Source: Agarophyton chilense
Taxonomy: Eukaryota > Rhodophyta > Florideophyceae > Gracilariales > Gracilariaceae
DNA: 64,000 bases
Assembly: GCA_030374765.1 (NCBI GenBank)
Contig: JARGXX010000021.1
Location: 310,001 to 374,000, forward strand
Reading direction: 5' to 3'
In this document: one piece after another, positions 53,171 to 60,733 of the stretch
How the letters are laid out: each line of letters begins with the position of its first letter
Numbering within the stretch: position 1 is the stretch's first letter
Made by a program: the position numbers and the translations under genes
The notes under the pieces: model-generated
Database searches by the model: none
Told to the model about the DNA's origin: nothing
What the model saw: only the letters and a program-made list of their open reading frames with translations

Positions 53171-54394
53171 TCAGCGCGAAGGCGTGCGGCATTGTAACAA
53201 CAAAAAGTATCGGTGTTGCGTGACGTGTACGTCAACAAAGCCCGCTGCGCGCGCCAGAAAGAGCAGTTCGCGGCGAGTGAAGAACATGTAGGTAGCGCGC
53301 GCCTCGTTTGCAATCTGCTGCTGCTCGAGCCGCCCGCGCAGCGCGGTAAGCAGCGACGGCGACGACGACTCGAGCGACGCATCAGGGCCATCAGCATTGA
53401 CAGCGGCTTGGCGGTTGGGATAGGCAGTTGTCGCAAAGGTGGTGGCAAACAGCTTGCCACCCGGCTTCAACACGCGCCTCACCTCGCGCAAGCCATCTTG
53501 CACGCACGGCCAGCAGTGCAGCGCGGCGCCGCAGTGCACCAGACAGAAAGCGGCGGTCTGGAACGGAAGCGCGGCTACATCGACGCGCACGAGGTCAAAG
53601 CTCGGCGCCACGGCGGAGCCATCATCGAAAGTACTTTCACGGCGTGGACGCCGACGCGGAGGCGCACGACGGAGCGCAGCCTCGCGTAGCATGGCTTCCG
53701 AGAAGTCGGCGGCAATGACGCGGTCGTACACGCCGCAGGCGGCCAGACGGCGCGCCATGAGGCCGGTGCCGCATGACAGATCAAGCACGCGCGCGGCAGA
53801 CGGAGCGAAACGACGCAGCTGCGCGAGCTCTTCACGCGGGCCAGGGAAGCCGAAGCGCTCAAACGAGTCGCGCCAGCCACGCTCGTAAAGGAAAGAGACC
53901 AGCGGAAGCTGGAAGGTCGTCTGCTTCAGCGGGGCAGCGCGCAGCTGGCGCAACTGATCAAACTGGCGTAACAACGGCGGTAAAGAGCGCGTACGTGGCG
54001 GGGAGCGCGTGAGGTCGACGTAGGCGCGGGTGCGCGGGAAGACGTTGCCACAGACGCCGCAGGCGCGCGGCAGCGCCGAGTGGATGCGGGCCGGCGCGGC
54101 TGGTGGCAGCGCTGTTGTGCAGCGCGGGCAGCGGAAGATGGCGTCGGCGTGGGGCGGGGGTGCCGCTGACGGTGATGATGGCGACGGCGAAGGAGCGGGC
54201 GCGGGTGCAGGCGTGCGCGCGGCGACGGCGCAGAGCGGTGGCGATGGCCGGCGACGCGGCGCGACGGCGGCGGCGGCGGTGAAGGAGCCCCCCCGCTTCA
54301 GCGACAGCAGCGGCGGGGCGCAGAAGGCGGAGGCGCCCGTCATGACGAAGACGGCGGCAGTGCGAGACGCGGCACAGAGCGGCGCGCCCGGCAC
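53171..54394 (-). CDS. Plastid SAM-dependent methyltransferase with N-terminal zinc ribbon
   Basis: A 407-residue class I methyltransferase. The N-terminal 85 residues are Ala/Ser/Pro/Arg-rich, consistent with a plastid transit peptide. Then FRCPRC..(about 25)..CGVCGNVF forms a four-Cys zinc ribbon (about 88-122). The SAM fold follows: motif I VLDLSCGTGLMARRLA (about 200-215), AADFSEAMLREA, DVAALPFQTAAFCLVHCGAALHCW, and the EVRRVLKPGGKLFATTF strand. The segment FLYERGWRDSFERFGFPGPREEL between ribbon and fold is shared with plant plastoglobule methyltransferases of the At1g78140/At2g41040 group, whose substrates are not settled. A role with plastid lipids or quinones is inferred. It diverges from the small plastid gene at 54669. 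Confidence 0.8.
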   Translation of the reverse strand: MPGAPLCAASRTAAVFVMTGASAFCAPPLLSLKRGGSFTAAAAVAPRRRPSPPLCAVAARTPAPAPAPSPSPSSPSAAPPPHADAIFRCPRCTTALPPAAPARIHSALPRACGVCGNVFPRTRAYVDLTRSPPRTRSLPPLLRQFDQLRQLRAAPLKQTTFQLPLVSFLYERGWRDSFERFGFPGPREELAQLRRFAPSAARVLDLSCGTGLMARRLAACGVYDRVIAADFSEAMLREAALRRAPPRRRPRRESTFDDGSAVAPSFDLVRVDVAALPFQTAAFCLVHCGAALHCWPCVQDGLREVRRVLKPGGKLFATTFATTAYPNRQAAVNADGPDASLESSSPSLLTALRGRLEQQQIANEARATYMFFTRRELLFLARAAGFVDVHVTQHRYFLLLQCRTPSR

Positions 54395-54668
54395 GAAGCT
54401 TCCGAGCTCAAGCAGTCGCGCGGCTTCGCTGCACGGCGCTCGAGCACGTGGCCACGCGTTGTGCAGCTGCGTGCGTGCACCTTTCCTGCAGCTCGCGCCG
54501 CGCTCAAAGCGCAGATATGCGCCCTTCGTATCCCCATCTGTTTCAAGCGTAACCTTACCCAGTCGCGCTGCAGATCGTCTTCTTTATCCCTCCCGCCCTC
54601 CCGCCCTCCCTCTCTCCCACTCCCTCCCCGCGACTCCGCCGGCGTCCTTCGTTTCCGCCTTCGCACCC
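54395..54668. promoter_or_regulatory. Divergent promoter between two plastid-protein genes
   Basis: 274 bp between divergent starts. It contains CACGTGGCCACGC (54446-54457) with a GCCACGC box, and a pyrimidine-rich leader (54585-54630) before the plus-strand start. Shared control of two plastid proteins is inferred. Confidence 0.55.
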
Positions 54669-55118
54669 ATGGCCTTCGTCTCGTCCTTCACCGCGCCGCT
54701 CCCGCACGCGCGTCCGAGCGTCACCGCGCGCCGCGCACTAGCGCCGTGCGTCGCGCCGCTGCGCCCTGCGCGCCCCGCGCGCCCCCCGTTGCGCATGGGC
54801 CTAGGCGAGGATGGGCTCAATGAAGATCTTTCCTTCGCCCAGAACTGCATCGACGAAGGCTGTTCCGTGGACGCCGTGCAGGACGTGCTCACGCGTCTGG
54901 AGCGTCGTCGCGGCGTCCTGGCGCTCGAGCTCTCGCAGGTGGAGGAAATCATGGCTGTGCTGGCCAAGGAGAACCTTGGCGGCGACCGCAACCTCATCTC
55001 TGAGGCTATGGCTGCTGCCGTTAGCATTTTCTCCAAGGCTAATGATGATTACCCTAATGTGGGCCAGACCACCAACCCTTGGACTTTGGACCCGCTCAAG
55101 AAGCAACCCAAGTTGTAG
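54669..55118 (+). CDS. Small conserved-looking plastid-targeted protein
   Basis: A 149-residue protein starting MAFVSSFTAPLPHARPSVTA, a textbook plastid transit peptide (Ser/Ala/Arg-rich, no acids) of about 40-45 residues ending near RPPLRM. The mature part is acidic and helical: FAQNCIDEGCSVDAVQDVLTRL followed by a second helix (LALELSQVEEIMAVLAKENL), and a C-tail with NVGQTTNPWTLDP. The CIxEGCSVDxV pattern recalls small uncharacterised plastid proteins of plants and algae, but I cannot name the family. The longer open frame upstream (from 54030) overlaps the methyltransferase and is rejected. Its stop lies 15 bp from the helicase stop. Confidence 0.72.
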   Translation: MAFVSSFTAPLPHARPSVTARRALAPCVAPLRPARPARPPLRMGLGEDGLNEDLSFAQNCIDEGCSVDAVQDVLTRLERRRGVLALELSQVEEIMAVLAKENLGGDRNLISEAMAAAVSIFSKANDDYPNVGQTTNPWTLDPLKKQPKL

Positions 55119-55133
55119 CAACGCTGTAACCCC

Positions 55134-58100
55134 TTAATAGCTGTTTACGTCGTCTTCATCATGTGCGTGTCGCTTTTGTTTCTCCTCTCTCGTAAAATTG
55201 CTACCCGCGCTTCTTGCTTTCTTTCTTCCCGTCGCAACCTCCGTTGCCACAGCTATAACCTCCTCAAACCGCACGTCCACGAACCGCCCCCAATTGCAGT
55301 GCGAGTACCACTGTTTTGCGCGGAATGCAGCGCTATCCAGCCCGTGCAGAATTCTAGCCACCTGCCGCCCACTCCGCGCTGCCCGCCCCCCACATCCTTG
55401 CTCACCCATCACGCCCACCACTGCCCGTCTCACCTGTTTCATGCGCTCCACACTCGCCGTCGTCACCAATTCGCCATCACCGCTCCTTCCTTTCGCTTCG
55501 TCGTCAACGTCCCCGGCCAGGTACGCGCCCATCGCATCGTGCACAAACTCCGACTGCTCGCGGTCCGACAGCAGTTGGTCCGCTTTGCAAAACGTCTGCA
55601 CCACAGCCTGTGCTTTTTGTCCTCGGATGAGCTCCATGCGTACAAACCTATCGTGCACTCGTTGTACCCAAGTCTCCAACTCGCTCTTCACTTGCGCCAC
55701 GCCCGCGCCACTGCACTGCGCTTGCAGCCCGCGTTCGTAAAACTCGTACGTAATGTGTCTTGCTTCTTGTAACCGCTTTAGCGATCCTATTACATGCTCC
55801 TCTTGAAAGCCAGCGTCGCCGAGGTCCACGCAGTATTCTCCGTTGCTTTGCGTGCCGTGCTTCAAAATTGCACTGATCACCATTCGGTCTGCGGCTCTTA
55901 GACGGCTGTCCCTGTTCTTCGCCAGGCTCTCTGCACACTGCGAGTAAAATCGAACCTTCACTTTTGTGTTCGTTGGTCTCAACAACCAAAAGTCGTCCAG
56001 TTCGCGTTCCAAGAGCGCGCACATCGTCTCAGCCGTCTCCAGCCTCAGGTCCATCTTTCTGTTCAAGTCGTACTCCGTCATTCGCAAGATGCAACGCCCG
56101 CACTCTTCCTCAACCTTTGGCAATTTTTCATCGCCTTCCGCGCCGACATCTGAAAACACTGCCTCACCCTCCCTCTCTTCTTCTTCTCCACACTTGGCCT
56201 GCTCGAACAAGAACGCACGCGTATGCTGGGAAATGGGCTTCCACTCGAACATACGGGACATGAATGTTCTCAGGAACTGCCGAATCTGACTCTTATCGAT
56301 TCCGTCCGAGTGGCTGCGCGACAGCGTTCTGCTCACGTCAAAGTTACTGTACAGCACCGTGCAGAATGCTTCTTCACCTCCACGACCTGCCCGGCCCACT
56401 TCCTGCCAGTACGCCTCCAACGAAGACGGCATATCAAAGTGAATCACGCCGCGCACGTTTGAAAAGTTTAGGCCCATGCCAAACGCAACGGTTGCCACCA
56501 GAATCGCTATGGAGCCCTTCTCGAACTGCGTTTGAACTTTTTCTCGAAGCTTCAGAGACATGCCAGCGTGGTACATTTCTACCTTGCCTTGCAGAGAAAG
56601 CGTCGACGCTAAGAGATAGTTTTTCACTGCTTCGCAATCCTTTTGCTTTGTGACATATACAATCAGGCTTCCAGTGTGTCTTGCGCGGCGTTTGACATTC
56701 TTTCCATTGCGCGCTCGTTTGGTGAAATTGAGGTTGGAACCCCATCCGATGTTCAAGTCGTCTTTCACCGCAGCTACCTTGCGCCGTTTCTTGCGCAAAG
56801 GCTCTCCGTCATCTTCGCCTTGTGCACTATTGTCGTCTTCATCGTCCTTATTCCCCTCAGTGCTCTGCATCTCCTTGTCAATGCCGAGAATGGGCGCAAA
56901 CGGTCGCATTTTGAGGCGCCTCACAAGCTCATGAGCTTTCCCATCCACATTGCCGCTGCCGCGCACGCGCGAAACACATAGCATAAGATTGGTCCTCGCG
57001 CTGTCGCTCCGTACCACATCCTGCTGTACGTCGGTGTGCAAACTAGCGCACACATCGCGCAAAGTCTGCACGGTGGCCGTGGCCGTGAGAGCCAAAACAA
57101 GAGGCTGCTGGCGGAAGACAGGTGCAAAGCTATTTGCACCGAAGAGCGCCAGTGGGATGCGCATGTACGCGACACGGAAATTGTGGCTCCAATGCGAGAT
57201 ACAATGGGCTTCGTCAACGACGACGAGTGAGACACAGGGCGCGTGCTCCGCGCCCATAAGGCGTGCAAAGCGCTTCGAAAACAGACGCTCGGGCGATATG
57301 AACAGGATCTTGACTGCGCCCGAACACAGACGCCGTTCCGTATCAGCCTGAACGTCTGGCGGCTGCCCACTGCGCAGACAGGCGCCCGGCAGACAGGGCG
57401 GCAACGCCTGCAACTGATCATGCATGAGAGACAATAGCGGGGTGATGACAACGACGATACCGGGACGCAAGGCAGCAAACATTTGGTAGATAAGACTCTT
57501 TCCGCCGCCGGTGGGGATGAGAGCCACGGTGGAGCGCGCCGCTAGCAGACGACGTACGCAAGCTTCCTGCGCGGGGCGGAAGAAAGGGTGTGAGAAGAGG
57601 CGGCGCAGAACGCGGCGCAGCGCGTCGGGCAGTGCGTCAGCGTCAGCGTCAACGTCAACGTCAACATCAAGCGTGTGCACAGCGGGGGCGGGCGTGATGG
57701 AGTGGCGTTGGACGGGTGGCACCTCGTTCTCGGCGTCGCTGGTAGGCGCGACGCAGTCGTCGGCCCAACGGAAGAAGTCGCATTGGGCGTGTGACTTGCG
57801 CGCACACTTGAAAAAGAGACGACCGCGGTTAGCGCCCGACTTGCGACACGTGAGCAGCACAGCGGGCTCGGAGTGGACGGGGCAGAGTGGCGGGGCAGGA
57901 GATTCGTCGGGCAGCGGGGCAGAATCAGGGGCTTGTTGATCAGGGTTGGGGCGATTGTAGTAGGTGGCGGCGGAGACGGCACGGTCAAAGTGGGCGGCGG
58001 CGCCAGGAGCTGCGCGCGAGCGCGGGCGAAAGGCGGTAGACTTGTTGTTTCCGGGAGCGAAGTGGCGACGGCGACGGAAGCCGGGCATGGCATCCTTGGG

Positions 58101-58409
58101 ACGGGCGATGCGGGCGGCCGAAAGACGTTTGCGACGGCGGCGCGGCGGGTGCATGTGACGGGTGTCGAGGTGCGCGGCATGCGGCGGTGAGGCGGGGGGT
58201 GAAGAGAGGGGGTGTTGCTCGGGATCGGAGGGGGATTCGGAGAGGAAGGAGGTGAGGGAGAAGCAGGGAGCGGCGTTGAGGCGGCCGGCGATGGCAGGGT
58301 GCGAGACACGCGCAGTAGGGGGAAGCGAGACGTGTGGCGTGGTTGCGGAAAGTGAGAGAGCGAGCGACAGCGGCGGTGGCGGTGCGGGCGGCGAGGAAGA
58401 GGCGGCCAT
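55134..58409 (-). CDS. RecQ4-like DNA helicase with GRF-type zinc finger
   Basis: ATP-dependent 3'-5' DNA helicase for replication and repair. In 1091 residues: a disordered basic N-part (KR-rich HPPRRRRKRLS at about 87-97); a GRF zinc finger at about 172-215 (CPVHSEPAVLLTCRKSGANR, then GRLFFKCA and CDFFRW); and a helicase core from about 280 with motif I IPTGGGKS (about 298), motif II VDEAHCISHWSHNFR, ALTATAT, and motif VI QEVGRAGRGG (about 670). WSHNFR rather than WGHDFR points to the RecQ4 branch over BLM/WRN. Between lobes is an acidic/basic insert. The C-part has a Cys pair (CGRCIL) and helical segments; no HRDC domain is evident. The start may instead be a later Met (about residue 86 or 108). 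Confidence 0.85.
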   Translation of the reverse strand: MAASSSPPAPPPPLSLALSLSATTPHVSLPPTARVSHPAIAGRLNAAPCFSLTSFLSESPSDPEQHPLSSPPASPPHAAHLDTRHMHPPRRRRKRLSAARIARPKDAMPGFRRRRHFAPGNNKSTAFRPRSRAAPGAAAHFDRAVSAATYYNRPNPDQQAPDSAPLPDESPAPPLCPVHSEPAVLLTCRKSGANRGRLFFKCARKSHAQCDFFRWADDCVAPTSDAENEVPPVQRHSITPAPAVHTLDVDVDVDADADALPDALRRVLRRLFSHPFFRPAQEACVRRLLAARSTVALIPTGGGKSLIYQMFAALRPGIVVVITPLLSLMHDQLQALPPCLPGACLRSGQPPDVQADTERRLCSGAVKILFISPERLFSKRFARLMGAEHAPCVSLVVVDEAHCISHWSHNFRVAYMRIPLALFGANSFAPVFRQQPLVLALTATATVQTLRDVCASLHTDVQQDVVRSDSARTNLMLCVSRVRGSGNVDGKAHELVRRLKMRPFAPILGIDKEMQSTEGNKDDEDDNSAQGEDDGEPLRKKRRKVAAVKDDLNIGWGSNLNFTKRARNGKNVKRRARHTGSLIVYVTKQKDCEAVKNYLLASTLSLQGKVEMYHAGMSLKLREKVQTQFEKGSIAILVATVAFGMGLNFSNVRGVIHFDMPSSLEAYWQEVGRAGRGGEEAFCTVLYSNFDVSRTLSRSHSDGIDKSQIRQFLRTFMSRMFEWKPISQHTRAFLFEQAKCGEEEEREGEAVFSDVGAEGDEKLPKVEEECGRCILRMTEYDLNRKMDLRLETAETMCALLERELDDFWLLRPTNTKVKVRFYSQCAESLAKNRDSRLRAADRMVISAILKHGTQSNGEYCVDLGDAGFQEEHVIGSLKRLQEARHITYEFYERGLQAQCSGAGVAQVKSELETWVQRVHDRFVRMELIRGQKAQAVVQTFCKADQLLSDREQSEFVHDAMGAYLAGDVDDEAKGRSGDGELVTTASVERMKQVRRAVVGVMGEQGCGGRAARSGRQVARILHGLDSAAFRAKQWYSHCNWGRFVDVRFEEVIAVATEVATGRKKARSAGSNFTREEKQKRHAHDEDDVNSY

Positions 58410-58647
58410 GGCGTGGGTGCGGTGATGGAGGAGAGGAAAGCGGAAGGGGAAGAGGAAGACAGAGAGGGAGAAGCGGCTCCGGTGGGGCGACGGAGGGACA
58501 AACCAAAGTCTGGTGAGCGCACGGTGCTTTCGGTTGTGGTTGGTTTTGGCGCGAAAAAGCGGCTGACATTTGCTGCTGCGCCGCTTTTACTACGAATGCA
58601 GGGCAAAGGCTAAACGAACCAAACGCGTGGCGCTACCAGCGACTAAT
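58410..58647. other. 5' flank of the RecQ4-like gene and 3' flank of its neighbour
   Basis: 238 bp, purine-rich (58420-58480). Both genes run on the minus strand. Confidence 0.4.
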
Positions 58648-59505
58648 TCACACCCACCTGAGCGGATTGAGCGCCATGAGCGCGAACGACAGCGCCGCGG
58701 GCACCCACGCCAACGGCCCGGGGGCCCTCTGCGCCTCGCCACCGTGCACCTCCTTGAGGCGTTCCAGAATGCCACGCCCCTCCATGCCGCCGCTCTCCGT
58801 CAGGAAGAACGGCATCACACACATGTTGTACATTTCCTCCGCGCGCTCGTCCGCCCCCCTCACCGCAACCTCCACGCAACCCGCCGCGTCCTCTACTGCC
58901 GCCGTCACCTTCGCCGCAGCCGTCGCCGCAACCTTCGCTGCGGCAGACCTCCCCCGCATGCCTTCTGCAAAGTATAGCGATTGAAACAGCGGAGAGACTG
59001 TGCGCGAGCACGATGCTCGCGCTACACGGTTACCACTGCTTTGCACGGGCACGTCGGAGATCTTGGTCTCGGTCGCAGTCGCAGCTACTGACGACGGCGA
59101 CGATGGCGACGATGGCGACGGTGGCGACGACGGAAGTGCGCGGCGCGTCGTCAGCTGCGCGTGCACCAGCAGCGCTAGCCACGCGCCCAGTCTCAACAGC
59201 GGCGACAGTGGCGACAGCAGCGACAAGGGCGAGGCGGCAACACGCGTGCGCTTGCGGCTGCGCACGCGACGCAAGTCGGGATCATCGCGCATGTGAGTGA
59301 GCCATTGCACTATCAATTGGTGCAGGGCGTCTGGAGGTGGGGGTTGCGCACGACGGAGCGCCGCCGACTTTGTACGAGATGCTGGCGCTGCGCGCGCTTG
59401 GCGCGGCGCTTGACGCGGCGCTTGCGGCGCGGGCGAGAACAGCGGGAGCACCCAGCTTGGCGGGTTGAACGCCGATGCTGTGTTGGTGCTGGTGCTGGCT
59501 GACAT
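58648..59505 (-). CDS. Unknown protein with two hydrophobic helices
   Basis: I start at the Met at 59503-59505 (285 residues, MSASTSTNTASAFNPPSWVL); upstream frame is promoter. The N-half is Ser/Pro/Ala-rich. Hydrophobic helices lie at about 103-118 (LLRLGAWLALLVHAQL) and near the C-terminus (LAWVPAALSFALMALNPL). A Ser/Pro repeat from GGCGAC-type repeats (SPPSPSSPSSPSS) lies between. The C-half has an amphipathic Ala-rich helix (AAAKVAATAAAKVTAAVEDA) and a conserved-looking stretch EEMYNMCVMPFFLTESGG. No known family is recognised; membrane association is inferred. Confidence 0.55.
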   Translation of the reverse strand: MSASTSTNTASAFNPPSWVLPLFSPAPQAPRQAPRQARAAPASRTKSAALRRAQPPPPDALHQLIVQWLTHMRDDPDLRRVRSRKRTRVAASPLSLLSPLSPLLRLGAWLALLVHAQLTTRRALPSSPPSPSSPSSPSSVAATATETKISDVPVQSSGNRVARASCSRTVSPLFQSLYFAEGMRGRSAAAKVAATAAAKVTAAVEDAAGCVEVAVRGADERAEEMYNMCVMPFFLTESGGMEGRGILERLKEVHGGEAQRAPGPLAWVPAALSFALMALNPLRWV

Positions 59506-60366
59506 GGGGAGGGGAGTGTACTGGTTTGTGGACGGGGGTTCGTCGTGCGGCGGGAAGGAAGGATGAAAGTGGCGCGGCGTTGTAGCGGGCGGGGCGCGAG
59601 TGGAGGGAGCGCGAAAGCGGCGGCAGAGCGCAAGATGAGCGTGCGAAAGGGCAATGTGCACAACTATCGAGATATGGTGGCGCTGGCTAGCTAGCGAGTG
59701 GAACAGAGAGCACAAGGTGCTGTCATCGGTGGCGCCGACTGTAGATATGTAGATGAGGTAAGTTACACACCCATGTCAGCATCCGTCCCACGCCGCATTC
59801 AACACGTGCATGCCGCCCGCTGGCCACACAGCAGTGCTCGCGCGGCTCGTCTGTATTGTATGCAGTCGTAAAGTTACGCAGAGCGGGAGGGCTGTTGGTG
59901 GAGAGTGTAGTATGCGCTCGTAAAGCGCGCGGTGGAACCGGGGAAGATGGAACGGGCACCAGCTGTCCCCCTTTGTCTCCTCTGTCCCCAGTGTTTCGGA
60001 GTGGAGCAAGGGAGAGGTTTAGTATGCAGCGCCGGCGGCATTGTGCCAGGTGGCAATCGTGTATTGCACACCCCGCATCGGCGCGATACAATAAAATTAG
60101 ATTTTTTGGAGTGTAGCCAAATGCATAACAACTCGCATCTTCCTCGCGGGCCTGTTTGCCAAGCGAATCTCCCCTGAGTGCCCTCTGCGTTTTGCTCCCG
60201 CACCTCTTGTTTTCTTCCCAACACAGGGCACGCGCAAAAACGCTACAGTTACAACGCCATTGCCTCCATCTATAAAGGTGAAACCTTGACGCGGAACGCG
60301 ACGTGTCACCTCTCCTCGGATAGCGTGGACGACTTCCTCTCAGTGGGTTTGTGTTTGTAGTATTCA

Positions 60367-60387
60367 AGAGTTTGATATTCAAACTCT
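60367..60387. repeat. 21-bp palindrome in the Copia-B LTR region
   Basis: AGAGTTTGA-TAT-TCAAACTCT: 9-bp perfect arms with a 3-bp centre. Confidence 0.75.
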
Positions 60388-60476
60388 GAATATATATTGT
60401 TTTGTATTTGAATAATTTACGAGATCATTATAACAAATGCTCTCGTCATTGTACTAGAACATAACCTTCACTGTAA

Positions 60477-60490
60477 GGTTATGGGCCCAG
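60477..60490 (+). other. Copia-B primer-binding site, half-tRNA initiator-Met type
   Basis: GGTTATGGGCCCAG is complementary to the anticodon arm of eukaryotic initiator tRNA-Met (CTGGGCCCATAACC). It equals the site directly after the LTR of Drosophila copia, which is primed by a cleaved half tRNA. The site overlaps a hairpin, ATAACCTT (60461) with AAGGTTAT (60475). Confidence 0.8.
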
Positions 60491-60541
60491 CGTCTTAACC
60501 AGCGCTTTTATAACTTTAAACCTCACCGACTTCTCTTTATC

Positions 60542-60733
60542 ATGGAATCTGAGAAGACCAGGATCAACCCTTTCGAGGAAACGCACGACTACAAACTGTG
60601 GAGAATCCGTATTGAGTGGGCATGTGATGCGAAGGGAATCGCAAACACTATTTCAAAAACCCGTAACCCGTACTCCAGTGACGATGAAAACGGAAAGAAT
60701 TTGAGACAAACCAGAAGAAAGCAAGTGCAATAA
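60542..60733 (+). CDS. Copia-B gag N-terminal frame
   Basis: Starts MESEKTRINPFEETHDYKLW, a Copia gag beginning (compare MESDKPHRIPSLD in Copia-A). The family match passes into the +1 position of the downstream frame at about 60,690-60,700 (GGAAAGAATTTGAGAC), after which this frame ends at 60733. Either a one-base mutation or a frameshift site separates it from the main frame. Confidence 0.65.
   Translation: MESEKTRINPFEETHDYKLWRIRIEWACDAKGIANTISKTRNPYSSDDENGKNLRQTRRKQVQ

Larger units (their letters stand above)
59506..60541. other. Intergenic region and Copia-B leader/LTR
   Basis: A 219-codon minus frame at 59723-60382 is Cys/Arg-rich with no domain and is not accepted. From about 60,360 the DNA becomes AT-rich and should contain the Copia-B 5' LTR, with a palindrome at 60367-60387 and a TATATATT at 60390-60398. 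The LTR's left end cannot be fixed without its partner. Confidence 0.4.

Noticed and set aside
54030-54668. Upstream extension of the small plastid protein
   Set aside because: Overlaps the methyltransferase gene on the other strand and lacks a signal; the Met at 54669 begins a transit peptide.
59723-60382. 219-codon minus frame
   Set aside because: Cys/Arg-rich, no targeting or domain features, spans the AT-rich LTR start; looks like chance.
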